Below the pieces are notes generated by a model that ran no database searches, was not told the DNA's origin, and saw only the letters and a list, made by a program, of their open reading frames with translations. 45,039 bases of DNA. It comes from an uncultured Pseudomonadota bacterium (GTDB taxonomy: Bacteria > Myxococcota_A > Bradymonadia > Bradymonadales > GCA-2716585). The stretch covers positions 1 to 45,039 of the forward strand of contig CALBXO010000369.1 in assembly GCA_937890335.1 (NCBI GenBank), given 5' to 3'. The translations under genes were made by a program, and so were the position numbers. Of the stretch, positions 25,801 to 34,542 are shown piece after piece (within the stretch, counting starts at the first letter, position 1; every line of letters starts with the position of its first letter).

Positions 25801-28800
25801 GCCGGCAAGGTCGACCCCAAGCTCAAAACCGAGGCAGCCGCCCACGCCAAGGCCTTCTACGACGCGCTCGCGAATGACACCAAAGGCGAGTGGGTCCGGC
25901 GCAACGGTGGACCCGGCGGCCAGAGCCACAACAACCGGTTCACCGGAGACAAGACCATCGGCGCGGGCAAGTCACCGCGGCCCGGCGCCGGCAGCAAGCT
26001 GAGCGCCACCATCTCCGGCGGCAATTGGACCCAGGCCTACAACGACTACCAGGGACTCGTCAGCGGACTGGACGCCTACATCGTCGCGCAGCTCGAGCGC
26101 AAAGAAGGCAAGAACGACAAGGACACCCAGCGCGCCGGCTACATCGGCGCCATGAAGCGCGAGCTCGGCGGCATCCAGAAGCACCGCCCCCAGAAGGTCC
26201 ACGCGGTCTTCCATCCGGACGCAAAGTACGCCGAGACCGGGCGCATCGGCGAGGTCCCGCTCCAACTGTACGTCTGGCACGACGGGTCCGAGTGGCACCT
26301 CAAGGATCTGACCAACCCGGACAACACGTTCGAAGACACCATCGCCAGCTCCAACACCCGCGAGCCGCCGGCGGAGCTGTTCAAGGAGCTGGACTACAAG
26401 AGCCATTTCCCCAAGGGGATCATCCGCTACGAGACGCCCAACGGAACCGGTGGGATGCTGCGCACGACGGAGCGCAAGACCCTCTCGGACTGGCTCACCT
26501 ACATCGGCCTGGGCGTCGCGGCCATCGGCCTCGGGCTCGCCACATTCGGCACTGGCACCGTCGCCGTCGCGGGGGCGTGGGTGCTCGCGGGCGCCGGCGT
26601 CATCAACGCTGCAGCGGCGGGCGCGAGCCTCTACGAGAAGGCCCAGCACGGCAACCTGACCGCCGCATCGGCGGCCCTGGACATCGCCCAGATTGTCGCC
26701 TCCCTGGCCGGCGTAGGAGCGATCACGAGCGGGCGCATCGTCGTCCAGGCCGCTGGCGCGGCCGCCAAGGGAAGTCCGTGGGCCGGAAACCTCGCTCGCC
26801 TCGCCGGGTTTGCGCAGAAGGCCTACGTTCCGTTGACCGCCACGGCCATCGGCGCCGACGGCATCACCGTCGCCATCATGGGCGCCCACACCCTCAAGCA
26901 GCTCGAACAGATTGAGAACGGCTCCGGAAGCCGCCGCGACAAGGACCGCGCCAAGGCTTTGCTGCTGGCCAACCTCGCCGTCGCCGGCGGCCTGCTCGCC
27001 CTGTCCATCAAGGGTGACCTTCCCAACCTCAAGGGCGGCCCGGACATCCACGTCGACCTCGTGGACGGCGTGCCCGTGGCGCGGCTCACCGCCGCCGGCG
27101 GGCCGCTTCCCAACGGCGGTCCCGCGCCGAAGGCCTGGGTCAAACTCGCGCCCAACATCGAGGTGCCGGCCGGCTCAAACGCACGCCTGGCAAGCACCAA
27201 GAAGCTCAAGTTCAGCCAGGAGAACGTCTCCCCGGTGACCGGGGACAAATCGCTGACGCTCGAGGAGCTCACCGAGATCATGAAGACCAGCGGCTGGCGC
27301 GGAAACCCGCTTCAGGCCGTAGAGATGCCGGATGGCACGCTGGTCAGTCTGGACAACCGCCGTCTGCTCGCCGCCCAGAATGCCGGGCTGGAAAACGTGC
27401 CCATCGCCACCCACAAGGGCAGCGAACCGTTCCCGAGAGACTGGGCCGAGAAGCAGTTCAAGCTCGGAACAGGCATCCGGCGTCTGGACAGTGGCGAGCT
27501 CGTCGTTGGCGGCAACAAGGGGGAGGTCGTGTTGGCCAAGGGCCACATCGCGACCACCTATGAAGAGGCAGTGCTGATCCGGTCCGCCAACCAGGGCAAG
27601 ATCAAGACCGGGCCCGACGCAGGCACAAAGTTCCCTCTGGGTGGCTCCCACGCGCAGCCACGCGTCAAACCCCCCGCGCCTGGCCCGACCCGACAAGGGC
27701 AAGCCTCCAGGACTGCCGGCGCGGTGGAGGAGGCGCGCGGCGCCAATGGCGGCAAACTGCCAGACGAGGCTGTGCAGGCCATCATGAAGGGCCTGCCCGA
27801 CGCCAACATCGACCCGGGCGATCCCCTCGGCGGCATCGCCCGCTACCTGGCAGGCGAGCTCAAGGTGCCCGCCGGCGAGATCAAGGTCACCCTGCTGGGC
27901 GGGGGCTACTCCGGGGCGGGCGTCTACAGCGTCAAGCACAAGGACAAGGTCATTGGCATCTTCAAGGTCTTCCGGGACCAGGCGGAGATGCTGCGCGAGG
28001 TAGCCGCGCTCAAGCGCATCGCTGACCTGGACCTGCAAACCCTGAAGCCGGTAGCGCTCGGAAGCCTGGGCAACACCGGAGGCGGCCGCGGCGTCGGACT
28101 CATGGAGCCGGCCAAGGGCGACTTTGTCGTAGATACGATGAAGAAGGTCACCGGCCTCGAGGGCGCAGCCCGCGCCGAGGTTCTCGTCAAACTGCAAGCG
28201 GACGTGGGCGCGGTGGGCAAAGGGCTCGGCGAGCTGGCCGAGGCGAGCAAGGGCAAGGGCAACGTCAGCGGCGCGCAAAAGGCCACCGAGATCGGCTTCT
28301 TCGAGAAGCGCTGGCAGAGCATCATGTCCACGGCCAAGCCGGACGGCCGCCCGGCCATCTCCCCGCGCGAACAGGCCCAGCTGCGCGCCAAACTCGACGA
28401 CGCACTGCGCGACTTCAAGAACGCCGACGTCCCCACGGCCATCGCCCACGGCGACGCCCACGGCGGGAACTTCTCGGTCGACAAGAAGGGCGGCGTCCAC
28501 ACGATCGACGTGGAGACGCTCTTCCGGTCCGTGGGGGCCGACGGCAAACCGGTGGCCAACATGGCCACCGATGTCGGACGCTTCAACGAATGGATCGCAA
28601 TCACCGGTCTCCAGCAGGGAATGAGCCCCTCGGAAATCAAGAAGCTCCAGGACACGTTCCTTGATGGGTACTTGAAGGCCTCGGGGGCGGCGCGAGGCAC
28701 CGGTGACGCTCTCACACGGGCGCGAAAGTTCTACGAGCTCAACTTTGCGTCCGTACAGCTCCAGACCGACATGACCGACAGCGCCGGAAAACTCATTACG

Positions 28801-28860
28801 GGGTTCGACCCCAACACCAGCGTGGGCATGAAACGCCTCAAAGCGCTGCTGGGACTCTAG
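22816..28860 (+). CDS. Giant DUF4157 protein with repeat modules and C-terminal APH-like kinase domain (putative effector)
   Basis: A 2014-residue protein without a signal peptide. In order: a DUF4157 domain (about 70-137) ending HEAAHVVQQ (H128-H132); five degenerate modules with DxDGDG-like motifs at about 275, 420, 559, 663 and 857 (for example [11 protein letters not shown]); a helical Lys-rich middle; a hydrophobic Ala/Gly-rich stretch (about 1228-1410) that may insert in membranes; a ParB-like segment (about 1458-1535, [19 protein letters not shown]); and a C-terminal kinase fold (about 1690-2005). The kinase fold has [14 protein letters not shown], Lys 1717, Glu 1728, HGDAHGGNF (Asp 1880) and TIDVETLF (Asp 1898), as in aminoglycoside phosphotransferases. 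DUF4157 marks many toxins and cargo linked to extracellular contractile injection systems and polymorphic toxins (established association). Effector function is inferred. ATG 22816 (MSRDKSEKN) was chosen over an upstream ATG; its ribosome site is weak. Confidence 0.85.
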   Translation: MSRDKSEKNASAEAADGPASFGATPGPRAGFAAAQRNQLLPVQMKAAGPSPTSEAHTAATQGVSGAPAALPHGEQIQQAFGHHDVSGVGAHTDGAAADANDELGSHGYAMGESVAFAQSQPDLHTAAHEAAHVVQQRGGVALKGGVSEPGDPYEDHADAVADAVVAGESAEGLLDTMAPAGAASASPGNVQQDPKGGTDKLPAKKSVTWAGDTFDVTFSTKGSGSWDRKVVFTVVYTGKHLVQFESDKEKKLETDIGSKALDAKATVGENAISLDLYGDGSRIVTLSDKGGPYEYDKNKNAHHLKLTKDGKFAMSASTLFIIKELTPAKNDDKPAVDSTQPKQDTGPEVEASSHLKLTVGRTPFEVWWEKHRVGLLFHVKYVGPNWCPVADQKLLVGRDAPAGDPKLSLLSNTGGLAHFDLDGDGVADYSLKQAVKHEEAKDTSKHPERSFRFDLLDKSGKMVNWTAHLVRGPIEAEEGKGQGVNLPAPTPLDLTFNGDPFKLRARRIGDTNDVMVDFEYTGKEQINRKKSSLRVLREDKLTSLTLKSLVNNGRDLQLDLSGDGKADLIMVHTVDGNTSGDGRNQVRQHHFRQFDKDQQFKAQLDFWVTGKAQVIPDNQDEKKAAPDTNAEFPTTAPPTQGNNPGERPRNYLKSGGLTEIRLDGDGDQSKDLVVRVKKLEAHEGGSAKRAKVQIIQLLTGEVRETEFDLPKHDFGGEWLPMTSEVTDGFGPNVIDLSRKDKLKIYPASRQQSGVHYKLEAAGTAKTLTFPPNTNPLSTVASTTKEQSAGGIHAVDLKLGAFNDKFRVTLDKSSGVAKLGISALNGDNTGAPYTLPLKSGWGTRLKALKTEGLHVALDLNGDDKADLEIYDQMQEPASHDGGGDASRKRNHRLRVRGAAVTAEKQLFFQVNHGHLTGAAGGKVGSDQQVVDSASKAVDSLSEQKRLGSFAEQLAAYEGALFKERKAALDKGYISQTVYDAWGALSMDMVMLRPQVNAGKVDPKLKTEAAAHAKAFYDALANDTKGEWVRRNGGPGGQSHNNRFTGDKTIGAGKSPRPGAGSKLSATISGGNWTQAYNDYQGLVSGLDAYIVAQLERKEGKNDKDTQRAGYIGAMKRELGGIQKHRPQKVHAVFHPDAKYAETGRIGEVPLQLYVWHDGSEWHLKDLTNPDNTFEDTIASSNTREPPAELFKELDYKSHFPKGIIRYETPNGTGGMLRTTERKTLSDWLTYIGLGVAAIGLGLATFGTGTVAVAGAWVLAGAGVINAAAAGASLYEKAQHGNLTAASAALDIAQIVASLAGVGAITSGRIVVQAAGAAAKGSPWAGNLARLAGFAQKAYVPLTATAIGADGITVAIMGAHTLKQLEQIENGSGSRRDKDRAKALLLANLAVAGGLLALSIKGDLPNLKGGPDIHVDLVDGVPVARLTAAGGPLPNGGPAPKAWVKLAPNIEVPAGSNARLASTKKLKFSQENVSPVTGDKSLTLEELTEIMKTSGWRGNPLQAVEMPDGTLVSLDNRRLLAAQNAGLENVPIATHKGSEPFPRDWAEKQFKLGTGIRRLDSGELVVGGNKGEVVLAKGHIATTYEEAVLIRSANQGKIKTGPDAGTKFPLGGSHAQPRVKPPAPGPTRQGQASRTAGAVEEARGANGGKLPDEAVQAIMKGLPDANIDPGDPLGGIARYLAGELKVPAGEIKVTLLGGGYSGAGVYSVKHKDKVIGIFKVFRDQAEMLREVAALKRIADLDLQTLKPVALGSLGNTGGGRGVGLMEPAKGDFVVDTMKKVTGLEGAARAEVLVKLQADVGAVGKGLGELAEASKGKGNVSGAQKATEIGFFEKRWQSIMSTAKPDGRPAISPREQAQLRAKLDDALRDFKNADVPTAIAHGDAHGGNFSVDKKGGVHTIDVETLFRSVGADGKPVANMATDVGRFNEWIAITGLQQGMSPSEIKKLQDTFLDGYLKASGAARGTGDALTRARKFYELNFASVQLQTDMTDSAGKLITGFDPNTSVGMKRLKALLGL

Positions 28861-28863
28861 CCG

Positions 28864-29388
28864 ATGCATTGGGAAGAGGTCTTGCACATAGCGGCCACCA
28901 CGCCCGACGCGCGGGCTGGACTGCCCGACATCGAGACCCTGCTGGTCCGCGCGGTCGCCGGTCGCTACGAACCCGAGCACGTCGAGGCTGTCTTCGACGG
29001 TGAGCTGTGGCGCGTACCCTTCCTGACGGCGGTGGAACAGAGCCTGTGGGCCGGTTCACTCCACGCCGAGCAGCTCGGCGCAGCGCGCGCCGTCCTCGTG
29101 ATCTTTCCCACATTGATGGATCGTTTCCGCGCGATACTCGCCGGGTCCTACATCCCGCCCGACGACGTCAAAGCGGCGCTCCACGATCTCGTCCAGCGCG
29201 CCGGCCGAACGCAATCTCCAGACAACAACCCGTCAGGACCCCATTGCCCTCGCTGTGGCTCGCACGAAGTGGACACGCGCCACTCCAACAGCGCGGGCGC
29301 GCGCGCGTACGAGGCTGGGTGTGACGCGTGCGGCTACTACGCGGCGTGGCATGAGGACGACCAACCCGTGCATCCCTGGGGGTCCTGA
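28864..29388 (+). CDS. Zinc-ribbon protein downstream of the DUF4157 gene
   Basis: A 174-residue protein of unknown family. The N-terminal two-thirds is helical and Leu/Ala-rich (for example WAGSLHAEQLGAARAVLVIF). The C-terminus has two C-x-x-C knuckles, CPRC (128-131) and CDAC (153-156), forming a likely zinc ribbon, followed by a His/Asp-rich end. The start lies 3 bases after the giant gene's stop and the stop shares a base with the next start (TGATG), so all three are one transcript. Position right after a putative toxin gene makes it a candidate immunity protein, chaperone or adaptor, but this is inference. Confidence 0.75.
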   Translation: MHWEEVLHIAATTPDARAGLPDIETLLVRAVAGRYEPEHVEAVFDGELWRVPFLTAVEQSLWAGSLHAEQLGAARAVLVIFPTLMDRFRAILAGSYIPPDDVKAALHDLVQRAGRTQSPDNNPSGPHCPRCGSHEVDTRHSNSAGARAYEAGCDACGYYAAWHEDDQPVHPWGS

Positions 29389-30248
29389 TGAGCCTCAGCG
29401 ACGCGCTCGGCGACTGGTTGACCGACGATGAGCCAGGCGAGCTGCTGCACGACCTGGAGGCGGCCGGACCCGATGGCCAATGGCGCGCCGAGCTGCTGGA
29501 CAAACACCTGAGCGGGACCAAGGCCCAGCGCATGACCGGGGCCGGCCCCTGGGCAGGGGCGCTGGTGCACCTCGGCGCCCAGCCGCCCACGGACGCGCAG
29601 CAGGGCACGCTCTGGTTCGACCCCCGAGAGCTCAGCCTCCACCTCCTGGTGGCGCGCGACCCGTCGGAGGTGCCCAAAGGCACGGACCCCGCACTCAGTT
29701 GGCTGGCCACGGAACCGGTCCGGTTCTTTCAGTGGCGCACCTTCCTGGAGAGCGCCTTCATGGAGCGGGTCGGGCAGCCGTCCGACGACTTCATCCCGTT
29801 CCTCCCCCGCGACTACCGGGGCCTGGACCTCGCCGCCGCCACGGGAATGTCCGCCCCCGAGGCCCGGCTGTACGCAGTCTGGTTTGGAAAGGCCCTGCCG
29901 ACGCTCTACGACTGGGAGTGCGCCGCGTTCCTCGGCGAGCACAGGGTCGCGGACATGTGGGACGGGGCCGCGCCGCGCGAGTGGACGGGAGACAGTCCAG
30001 GGGACGACGGCTACCGCGTCGCCGGACACCCATTCCACCGCGAGATCAATCCGCTGGACCAGATGGAAGACATCGAGATCGGCAACGAACCCCGCGACGA
30101 CGATCGCATCCTCTACCCGCGGTCCACGCGCAGCCCGGAGATTGGCCTTCGCACGCGGGTCATCGTGCAGTTTGGTCTCATGACGGAGCTCTCGCCGGAG
30201 GGCGCCACGGAGCACGGACACCAGTTGGTCGCCCCCGCCCGCCGGTGA
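29388..30248 (+). CDS. SUMF1/FGE-like protein, third gene of the DUF4157 operon
   Basis: A 286-residue soluble protein without a signal peptide. The middle reads TGMSAPEARLYAVWFGKALPTLYDWECAAF, which lines up with the family pattern Vsw.dA.aYc.WlGkRLPTEaEWEyAA of formylglycine-generating-enzyme (SUMF1) domains. WDGAAPREWTGDS takes the place of GNVWEWT, and IGLRTRVIV matches the terminal GFR strand. The two FGE cysteines are absent, so it is probably a ligand-binding or non-catalytic member. The gene starts within the stop codon of the zinc-ribbon gene. It may bind or neutralise the effector; there is no direct evidence. The family call rests on motif resemblance. Confidence 0.65.
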   Translation: MSLSDALGDWLTDDEPGELLHDLEAAGPDGQWRAELLDKHLSGTKAQRMTGAGPWAGALVHLGAQPPTDAQQGTLWFDPRELSLHLLVARDPSEVPKGTDPALSWLATEPVRFFQWRTFLESAFMERVGQPSDDFIPFLPRDYRGLDLAAATGMSAPEARLYAVWFGKALPTLYDWECAAFLGEHRVADMWDGAAPREWTGDSPGDDGYRVAGHPFHREINPLDQMEDIEIGNEPRDDDRILYPRSTRSPEIGLRTRVIVQFGLMTELSPEGATEHGHQLVAPARR

Positions 30249-30341
30249 CCGGCCACCCCGCCGACGCCGCCGCAGCCTCGCCTTGAGAGAGGCGCCCGAC
30301 CCATTGACGAGCCCGCACGCCTCCACACAAACCGTCGCGAC

Positions 30342-30370
30342 TTGACCGCGGTCGGCCCAACCCCTACCTG
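30342..30370 (+). promoter_or_regulatory. Candidate promoter giving a near-leaderless phosphatase mRNA
   Basis: TTGACC (30342-30347), a 17-base spacer, then TACCTG (30365-30370). A start point 6-8 bases further on would fall at or beside the ATG at 30378, which has no visible Shine-Dalgarno. The -10 is weak. The remainder of the 129-base gap holds another TTGACG (30304-30309) without a matching -10. Confidence 0.25.
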
Positions 30371-30377
30371 TACGCCC

Positions 30378-30881
30378 ATGGACCGGATCCGCATCGTATT
30401 TGTCTGCCTCGGAAACATCTGCCGCTCGCCGCTGGGCGAGGGGCTGTTTCGTCACAAGGTGGACAAGGCGGGGCTCGCACACGCGTTCGAGATCGACTCC
30501 TCCGGCACCAGCGCCTACCACGTGGGCGAGCTGCCAGATCCGGGCAGCATTGCAGTCGCCCGCAAGCATGACATCGACATCACGGACCAGCGGTCACGGC
30601 AATTTGTGGCCGACGAGGTGCTGGACTGGGACTATGTCGTCGCCATGGACGACAGCAATAGGCGCAACATCATGCGTCTGATTGACGGCGACGTAGACGC
30701 GATCCGCGGCAAGCTCTGGCTCATGCGGAACTTTGAGTTTGAAGAAGACGGCTCCGGGGACGACGACGGCGTACCCGACCCGTGGGGCGGAGGCCGGCGC
30801 GGCTTTGACGACGTCTACGACATCGTCGACCGGTCTTGCACCCACCTCCTGGCCCACATCCGGCGCAAGCACAACCTGTAG
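30378..30881 (+). CDS. Low-molecular-weight protein-tyrosine phosphatase
   Basis: A 167-residue cytoplasmic phosphatase. The P-loop CLGNICRS (Cys 10 to Arg 16, C-x5-R) is at the very N-terminus after VFV, as in all LMW-PTPs. The general acid is in VPDPWGG (Asp 134). FVADEVLDWDYVVAMDDSN and a DDVYDIVDRSCTHLL C-terminal helix also match. The family dephosphorylates phosphotyrosine and, in some bacteria, low-molecular substrates. ATG 30378 is used because it places the P-loop at the expected distance from the N-terminus. The ttcA-like gene follows after 10 bases, so they are likely co-transcribed. No tyrosine-kinase partner is visible nearby. Confidence 0.93.
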   Translation: MDRIRIVFVCLGNICRSPLGEGLFRHKVDKAGLAHAFEIDSSGTSAYHVGELPDPGSIAVARKHDIDITDQRSRQFVADEVLDWDYVVAMDDSNRRNIMRLIDGDVDAIRGKLWLMRNFEFEEDGSGDDDGVPDPWGGGRRGFDDVYDIVDRSCTHLLAHIRRKHNL

Positions 30882-30891
30882 TGGTGACGCA

Positions 30892-31701
30892 ATGAGCACG
30901 CCCAATCTGGAAAAGAAGATCTCGCGCAAGATGGCGCAGGCCAACGCCGACTACCAGCTGATCGAGGAGGGCGACCGCCTCATGGTCGGCGTCAGCGGTG
31001 GCAAGGACTCCTGGGTCATGCTGCACCTGCTTCGGCGGATGCAGAAGATCGCGCCGATCAAGTTCGACATCCTCGCCTTCCACCTGGACCAGGGGCACCC
31101 CGGCTTCCCGACGCACCTGCTGCGCGACCACCTGGAGGCCGAGGGCTTTGAGTACGTCATCCACAGCGCGGACACCTACTCCATCGTCGTGGACAAGCTC
31201 AAACCGGGGCAGACCACGTGCTCGCTGTGCAGCCGCCTGCGCCGCGGCATCATGTACACACAGGCCGAGAAGCTCGGCTGCAACAAGATCGCGCTGGGGC
31301 ACCACCGGGACGACATTGTCGAGACCCTGATGCTCAACATCTTCTACGCCGGCCAGCTCAAGGCCATGCCACCCAAGCTCTTCAGCGACTCGGGCCGCAA
31401 TATGGTGATTCGTCCGCTGGCCTACTGCCCGGAGAAGCTCATCGAAGAGTACGCCGCTGAACAGGGCTACCCCATCGCCCCTTGCACCCTGTGCAGCCGG
31501 CAGCCGGACCTCCAGCGCGATGTGATGACGAGGCTGCTCGACGAGCTCGAGCTCAAGCACCCCGACGTGCGCGCGGTCGCGTTTGCTGCCGCTGGCAACC
31601 TGGTCCCCACGCACCTGCTCGACCGGAACATCTACGACCCGAGCACCGCTGGCGTCGCGCCCGTCTCCCACGACGAGCTTCTCGACTCCCTGCCGGTCTG
31701 A
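30892..31701 (+). CDS. ttcA: TtcA-like tRNA 2-thiocytidine synthetase
   Basis: A 269-residue PP-loop ATPase of the TtcA family, which thiolates cytidine 32 in tRNA using an iron-sulfur cluster. The ATP pyrophosphatase loop SGGKDS is at 35-40. The central Cys pair CSLC is at 110-113, and the C-terminal CTLC (198-201) supplies the other cluster ligand, as in known TtcA. GHHRDD (136-141) and MPPKLFSDSGR (159-169) are family blocks. Length is slightly shorter than E. coli TtcA. It lies 10 bases after the phosphatase gene. The TtcA rather than TtuA/MesJ assignment is by motif spacing. Confidence 0.9.
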   Translation: MSTPNLEKKISRKMAQANADYQLIEEGDRLMVGVSGGKDSWVMLHLLRRMQKIAPIKFDILAFHLDQGHPGFPTHLLRDHLEAEGFEYVIHSADTYSIVVDKLKPGQTTCSLCSRLRRGIMYTQAEKLGCNKIALGHHRDDIVETLMLNIFYAGQLKAMPPKLFSDSGRNMVIRPLAYCPEKLIEEYAAEQGYPIAPCTLCSRQPDLQRDVMTRLLDELELKHPDVRAVAFAAAGNLVPTHLLDRNIYDPSTAGVAPVSHDELLDSLPV

Positions 31702-31710
31702 GGTACCCTG

Positions 31711-31740
31711 AGGCGCGCGCCTGACGGACCAGGAAGGTCC
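31711..31740. other. Palindrome and small hairpin upstream of the outer-membrane gene
   Basis: AGGCGCGCGCCT (31711-31722) is a perfect 12-base palindrome, immediately followed by GGACC-AGGAA-GGTCC (31726-31740), a 5-base-pair stem. They sit between the ttcA-like stop and the ATG at 31759. Either could end the upstream transcript or bind a regulator. Confidence 0.35.
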
Positions 31741-31758
31741 GAACTACACGGAGACACC

Positions 31759-32277
31759 ATGGAAGGGATTCTGAGAACGGTTGCCGCCGCTGCGGTCGTC
31801 GCAGCCTTGCTCGCAGTCGCAACACCCGCCGCAGCCAAGACACCAAAAGAGTACACGATCGGATTGGGCGTGGTCCTCGGCGAGCCGACGGGTCTGACGG
31901 CCAAGCACTGGTTTGACGACACCCACGCGCTGGACGCGCACCTGAGCTTCGACTTCACAGACGAGGCCTTTGCCGTCTCCAGCAACTACCTGTTCCACTT
32001 TGACGTGCTGCAGCTGCGCACGGACGCCGTGGAGCTCCCGCTCTACGTGGGCATCGGCGGCAAGCTGCTGTTCGATGCGGACGATGAACAGGGCAACAAG
32101 AGGGCGGACAAGGACGACGACTTCCTGTCCCTCGGGGCCCGCGTTCCTTTTGGTGCCGATCTGCTCTTCACGCGCATTCCGCTCGAGGTCTTCATCGAGG
32201 TGGGCATTGGCGTGCGGCTCATCCCCGCGACCCGCCCGGACCTCGATGGCGGCCTGGGCGTCCGCTACTACTTCTGA
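31759..32277 (+). CDS. Small outer-membrane beta-barrel protein
   Basis: A 172-residue secreted protein with a clear signal peptide (AVVAALLAVATPAAAK). The mature part has alternating strands typical of 8-strand outer-membrane barrels (YTIGLGVVLGEPTGLTAKHW, LDAHLSFDF, LPLYVGIGGKLLF, FIEVGIGVRLI) and ends with the C-terminal aromatic VRYYF expected for BAM recognition. The GEPTGLTAKHW block is common in short barrels of this class. A GGAGACACC ribosome site precedes the ATG. The gene stands alone before a convergent P450 gene. Function unknown. Confidence 0.85.
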   Translation: MEGILRTVAAAAVVAALLAVATPAAAKTPKEYTIGLGVVLGEPTGLTAKHWFDDTHALDAHLSFDFTDEAFAVSSNYLFHFDVLQLRTDAVELPLYVGIGGKLLFDADDEQGNKRADKDDDFLSLGARVPFGADLLFTRIPLEVFIEVGIGVRLIPATRPDLDGGLGVRYYF

Positions 32278-32327
32278 CCACCACTGCCGCGGGGTTGCAC
32301 CACCGAGGCTTCCCGCCCGGACGCCAC

Positions 32328-32350
32328 GACGCCTGCGGCGCCCAGGCGTC
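32328..32350. terminator. Hairpin between convergent genes
   Basis: A perfect 8-base-pair stem (GACGCCTG / CAGGCGTC) with a 7-base loop lies between the outer-membrane gene and the P450 gene and touches the P450 stop codon. It has no T-run. Likely a shared, rho-independent-like or processing signal. Confidence 0.4.
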
Positions 32351-33731
32351 AGGGGGTTCGCAGGACCATCGGCATCCCGTGTTTGGAGCGCAGGGTCACG
32401 TTGGCGTCGAACTCGATGGGGTGATTGTCCTTGAGCGCCATGCGCACTCCCTGGACCATCATCGCCAGCAGAAGCTTGGCCTCCATCGTCGCAAACCGGT
32501 CCCCGATGCACTTGCGCTGGCCCAGGCTGAAGGGCATGAACGCGTGCCGCGGCACAGACTCGATCCGCTCGGGAAGGAAGCGATCGGGATCGAAGGCCTC
32601 AGGGTTCTCCCAGAAGTCCGGGTGCCGGTGGGCGGACCACGTGGACAAGATCAAGTAGGCGTCCTTCGGGACGTGGTAGCCGGCAAGCTCCGTGTCCTCC
32701 AGCGCGTTGCGCGCTACCATCGGGACCGGTGGGTAGAGCCGGAGTGACTCCTTGAGCACCCGGTCCAGGTACTCCAATTTGCCCAGATCCATGACCGTCG
32801 GCGTGCGCCCGCCGAGCACTTCGTCGAGCTCCGCCCGCAGACGCCGCTCGACCTCCGGGTGCTGCGAGATCGCATAGAGCGTCCAGGTCAGGTTCGTGGC
32901 GGTCGTCTCGTGCCCCGCCAGGAACATGGTCATGGCCTCGTCGCGCAGCTGGAGGTCCGTCATGCGCTCGCCGGTCTCCTCGTCCTGCATGCCCATGAGC
33001 ATGCCGAGCAGGTCGTCTCCGTCGCCGCTGGCGCGCCGCTCCTCGATGATCCCCAGCACCACCCGATCCAGGGTCTCAAGGGCGCGCTTGAACCGCAGGT
33101 TCCGGGGCGTGGGTACCCACTCGGGCATGGACCAAGGCGTCCTCGTCCGGTACCCGACCTGCCCCAACACCACGCCGACAGCCTCGCCGACCTCAGCCGC
33201 CTCGCCGGTGACATCGACGCTCAGGAGCGTCTCACCGACAATGCGCAGCGTCAGCGCCATCATCTCCGCCTGGATGTCGATGGGGTCGCCGCTGGCGATG
33301 GTCCCGGCCCACGACGCGAGGCGGTCCTCCGTCGCCGTGGTCATCATATCGGCCCAGCCCTCGATGCGCTTGCGATGGAACGCGGGGTTGGCGATGCGGC
33401 GCTGCCGTTTCCAGAAATCACCCTCGCTTGTGACAAGCCCAAGGCCCACCACCTTGCGCATCATCCCGTAGCCTCGGGTGTCCTTGCCGTAGAAACGCGG
33501 CGTGCCGCGCACGAGCACGTCGCGCATGTGGTCCGGGTGCCGCGAGAAGACCAGGAATTTGCCGAACGCCGGGGCGCGAACGAGCTCCCCATGCTCCTGG
33601 CAATACCGCGTCACAGTGGTCAACGGATCGCCGGCCATGTCCTTGGCAAACCCCACCGAACTGATGGGAACCACAGGGATCTGCTGAAGCGATTCGGGGC
33701 GTACAGGGGCCGTCAAGGCTTGCGTTGTCAT
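32349..33731 (-). CDS. Cytochrome P450
   Basis: A 460-residue soluble P450. The I-helix oxygen-binding motif is FLAGHETTATNL, the K-helix motif is KESLRLYP (ExxR), and the haem loop is FMPFSLGQRKCIGDRFA with the thiolate Cys at about 408. The N-terminus is soluble-type, with no membrane anchor, and it has the FWKRQRRIANPAFHRKRIEGW C-helix typical of CYP110/CYP102-like bacterial enzymes. It needs separate redox partners, not present in the window. ATG 33731 (MTTQALT) is preferred because GGATGGA lies upstream; ATG 33749 is an alternative. It is divergent from a TetR-family gene, which probably represses it. Confidence 0.93.
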   Translation of the reverse strand: MTTQALTAPVRPESLQQIPVVPISSVGFAKDMAGDPLTTVTRYCQEHGELVRAPAFGKFLVFSRHPDHMRDVLVRGTPRFYGKDTRGYGMMRKVVGLGLVTSEGDFWKRQRRIANPAFHRKRIEGWADMMTTATEDRLASWAGTIASGDPIDIQAEMMALTLRIVGETLLSVDVTGEAAEVGEAVGVVLGQVGYRTRTPWSMPEWVPTPRNLRFKRALETLDRVVLGIIEERRASGDGDDLLGMLMGMQDEETGERMTDLQLRDEAMTMFLAGHETTATNLTWTLYAISQHPEVERRLRAELDEVLGGRTPTVMDLGKLEYLDRVLKESLRLYPPVPMVARNALEDTELAGYHVPKDAYLILSTWSAHRHPDFWENPEAFDPDRFLPERIESVPRHAFMPFSLGQRKCIGDRFATMEAKLLLAMMVQGVRMALKDNHPIEFDANVTLRSKHGMPMVLRTP

Positions 33732-33767
33732 TTGCTCGTGTCCATCCATTCTGGTACGACCCAAATG

Positions 33768-33781
33768 TGAGGAATCCTTCA
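33768..33781. promoter_or_regulatory. Candidate TetR-family operator
   Basis: TGAGGAATCCTTCA is an imperfect palindrome (10 of 14 positions) in the short divergent gap between the P450 and TetR starts, where an autoregulating TetR protein would bind. A direct repeat TTCAGGTT occurs at 33778-33785 and 33805-33812. Evidence is positional only. Confidence 0.35.
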
Positions 33782-33816
33782 GGTTTCAGCAACTCGCGTT
33801 TGCATTCAGGTTCACC

Positions 33817-34425
33817 ATGACACAGCTCGACCCCCGCCGTAAGCCGCGCCAATCACGTTCGCGCGCAACAGTGGACGCAATCCTTCAGGCTACCGCTCAG
33901 GTTCTGGTTCGGGATGGCTACCAGAAAGCGACCACAAACCGCATCGCGGAGCGGGCTGGTGTCAGCGTCGGCACGCTCTACCAATACTTCCCCAACAAGG
34001 ACGCGCTGGTCGTGGCGCTGTGCGAACAGCACTCCGACGAGATGATGACTCTGCTCTCGGCGTCCATCGCGGAGCTTCAGGACGCCACCGCCGAGCGGGC
34101 CACCCGCGTCATCGTCCGCGCCATGCTCCAGGCCCACGCGGTCAACCCAGAGCTGCACGAGGCCATCATCTCCAACCTGCCCAAGGAGAAGCAGTTCGAG
34201 CAGATCCTGGCGGTGAACGCGCAAGCCGAGGCCATGGTCCGCGTGTTCCTGGAACACCACCGCGAACGGCTGGCCACCGACAACATCGACATGGCCGCCT
34301 TCATCGTCGTCAACACGGTAGAGGCCCTGACCCACGCCGCCGTGATCGAACGCCCCGACTTCCTCGGCACCGAGGAGCTCGTGGACGAAATCACCCGCCT
34401 GATCTGCCGCTACCTGCTCAAGTAG
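33817..34425 (+). CDS. TetR-family transcriptional regulator
   Basis: A 202-residue regulator. The N-terminal helix-turn-helix is clear: RATVDAILQATAQVLVRDGYQKATTNRIAERAGVSVGTLYQYFPNKDAL occupies about 15-63. The C-terminal ligand-binding domain is helical (AVNPELHEAIISNLP) and ends ICRYLL. It is divergent from the P450 gene with 85 bases between the starts, so it probably controls P450 expression in response to a small hydrophobic ligand. This is context inference. The ribosome site is weak. Confidence 0.93.
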   Translation: MTQLDPRRKPRQSRSRATVDAILQATAQVLVRDGYQKATTNRIAERAGVSVGTLYQYFPNKDALVVALCEQHSDEMMTLLSASIAELQDATAERATRVIVRAMLQAHAVNPELHEAIISNLPKEKQFEQILAVNAQAEAMVRVFLEHHRERLATDNIDMAAFIVVNTVEALTHAAVIERPDFLGTEELVDEITRLICRYLLK

Positions 34426-34442
34426 CAAGCTCTCGAAACACC

Positions 34443-34472
34443 GGCTGGCGCGCACGACCCGAACGGCCAGCC
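34443..34472 (+). terminator. Hairpin downstream of the TetR gene
   Basis: A 7-base-pair inverted repeat (GGCTGGC / GCCAGCC) with a 16-base loop, 17 bases after the TetR stop and before the convergent universal-stress gene. No T-run. Confidence 0.35.
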
Positions 34473-34542
34473 ACGGGAGAGCGGACCATGGCACCCAACC
34501 CTGAGAACAAGGCAGCGTGGGCGGCGCCAGGACAGCGCGGGC

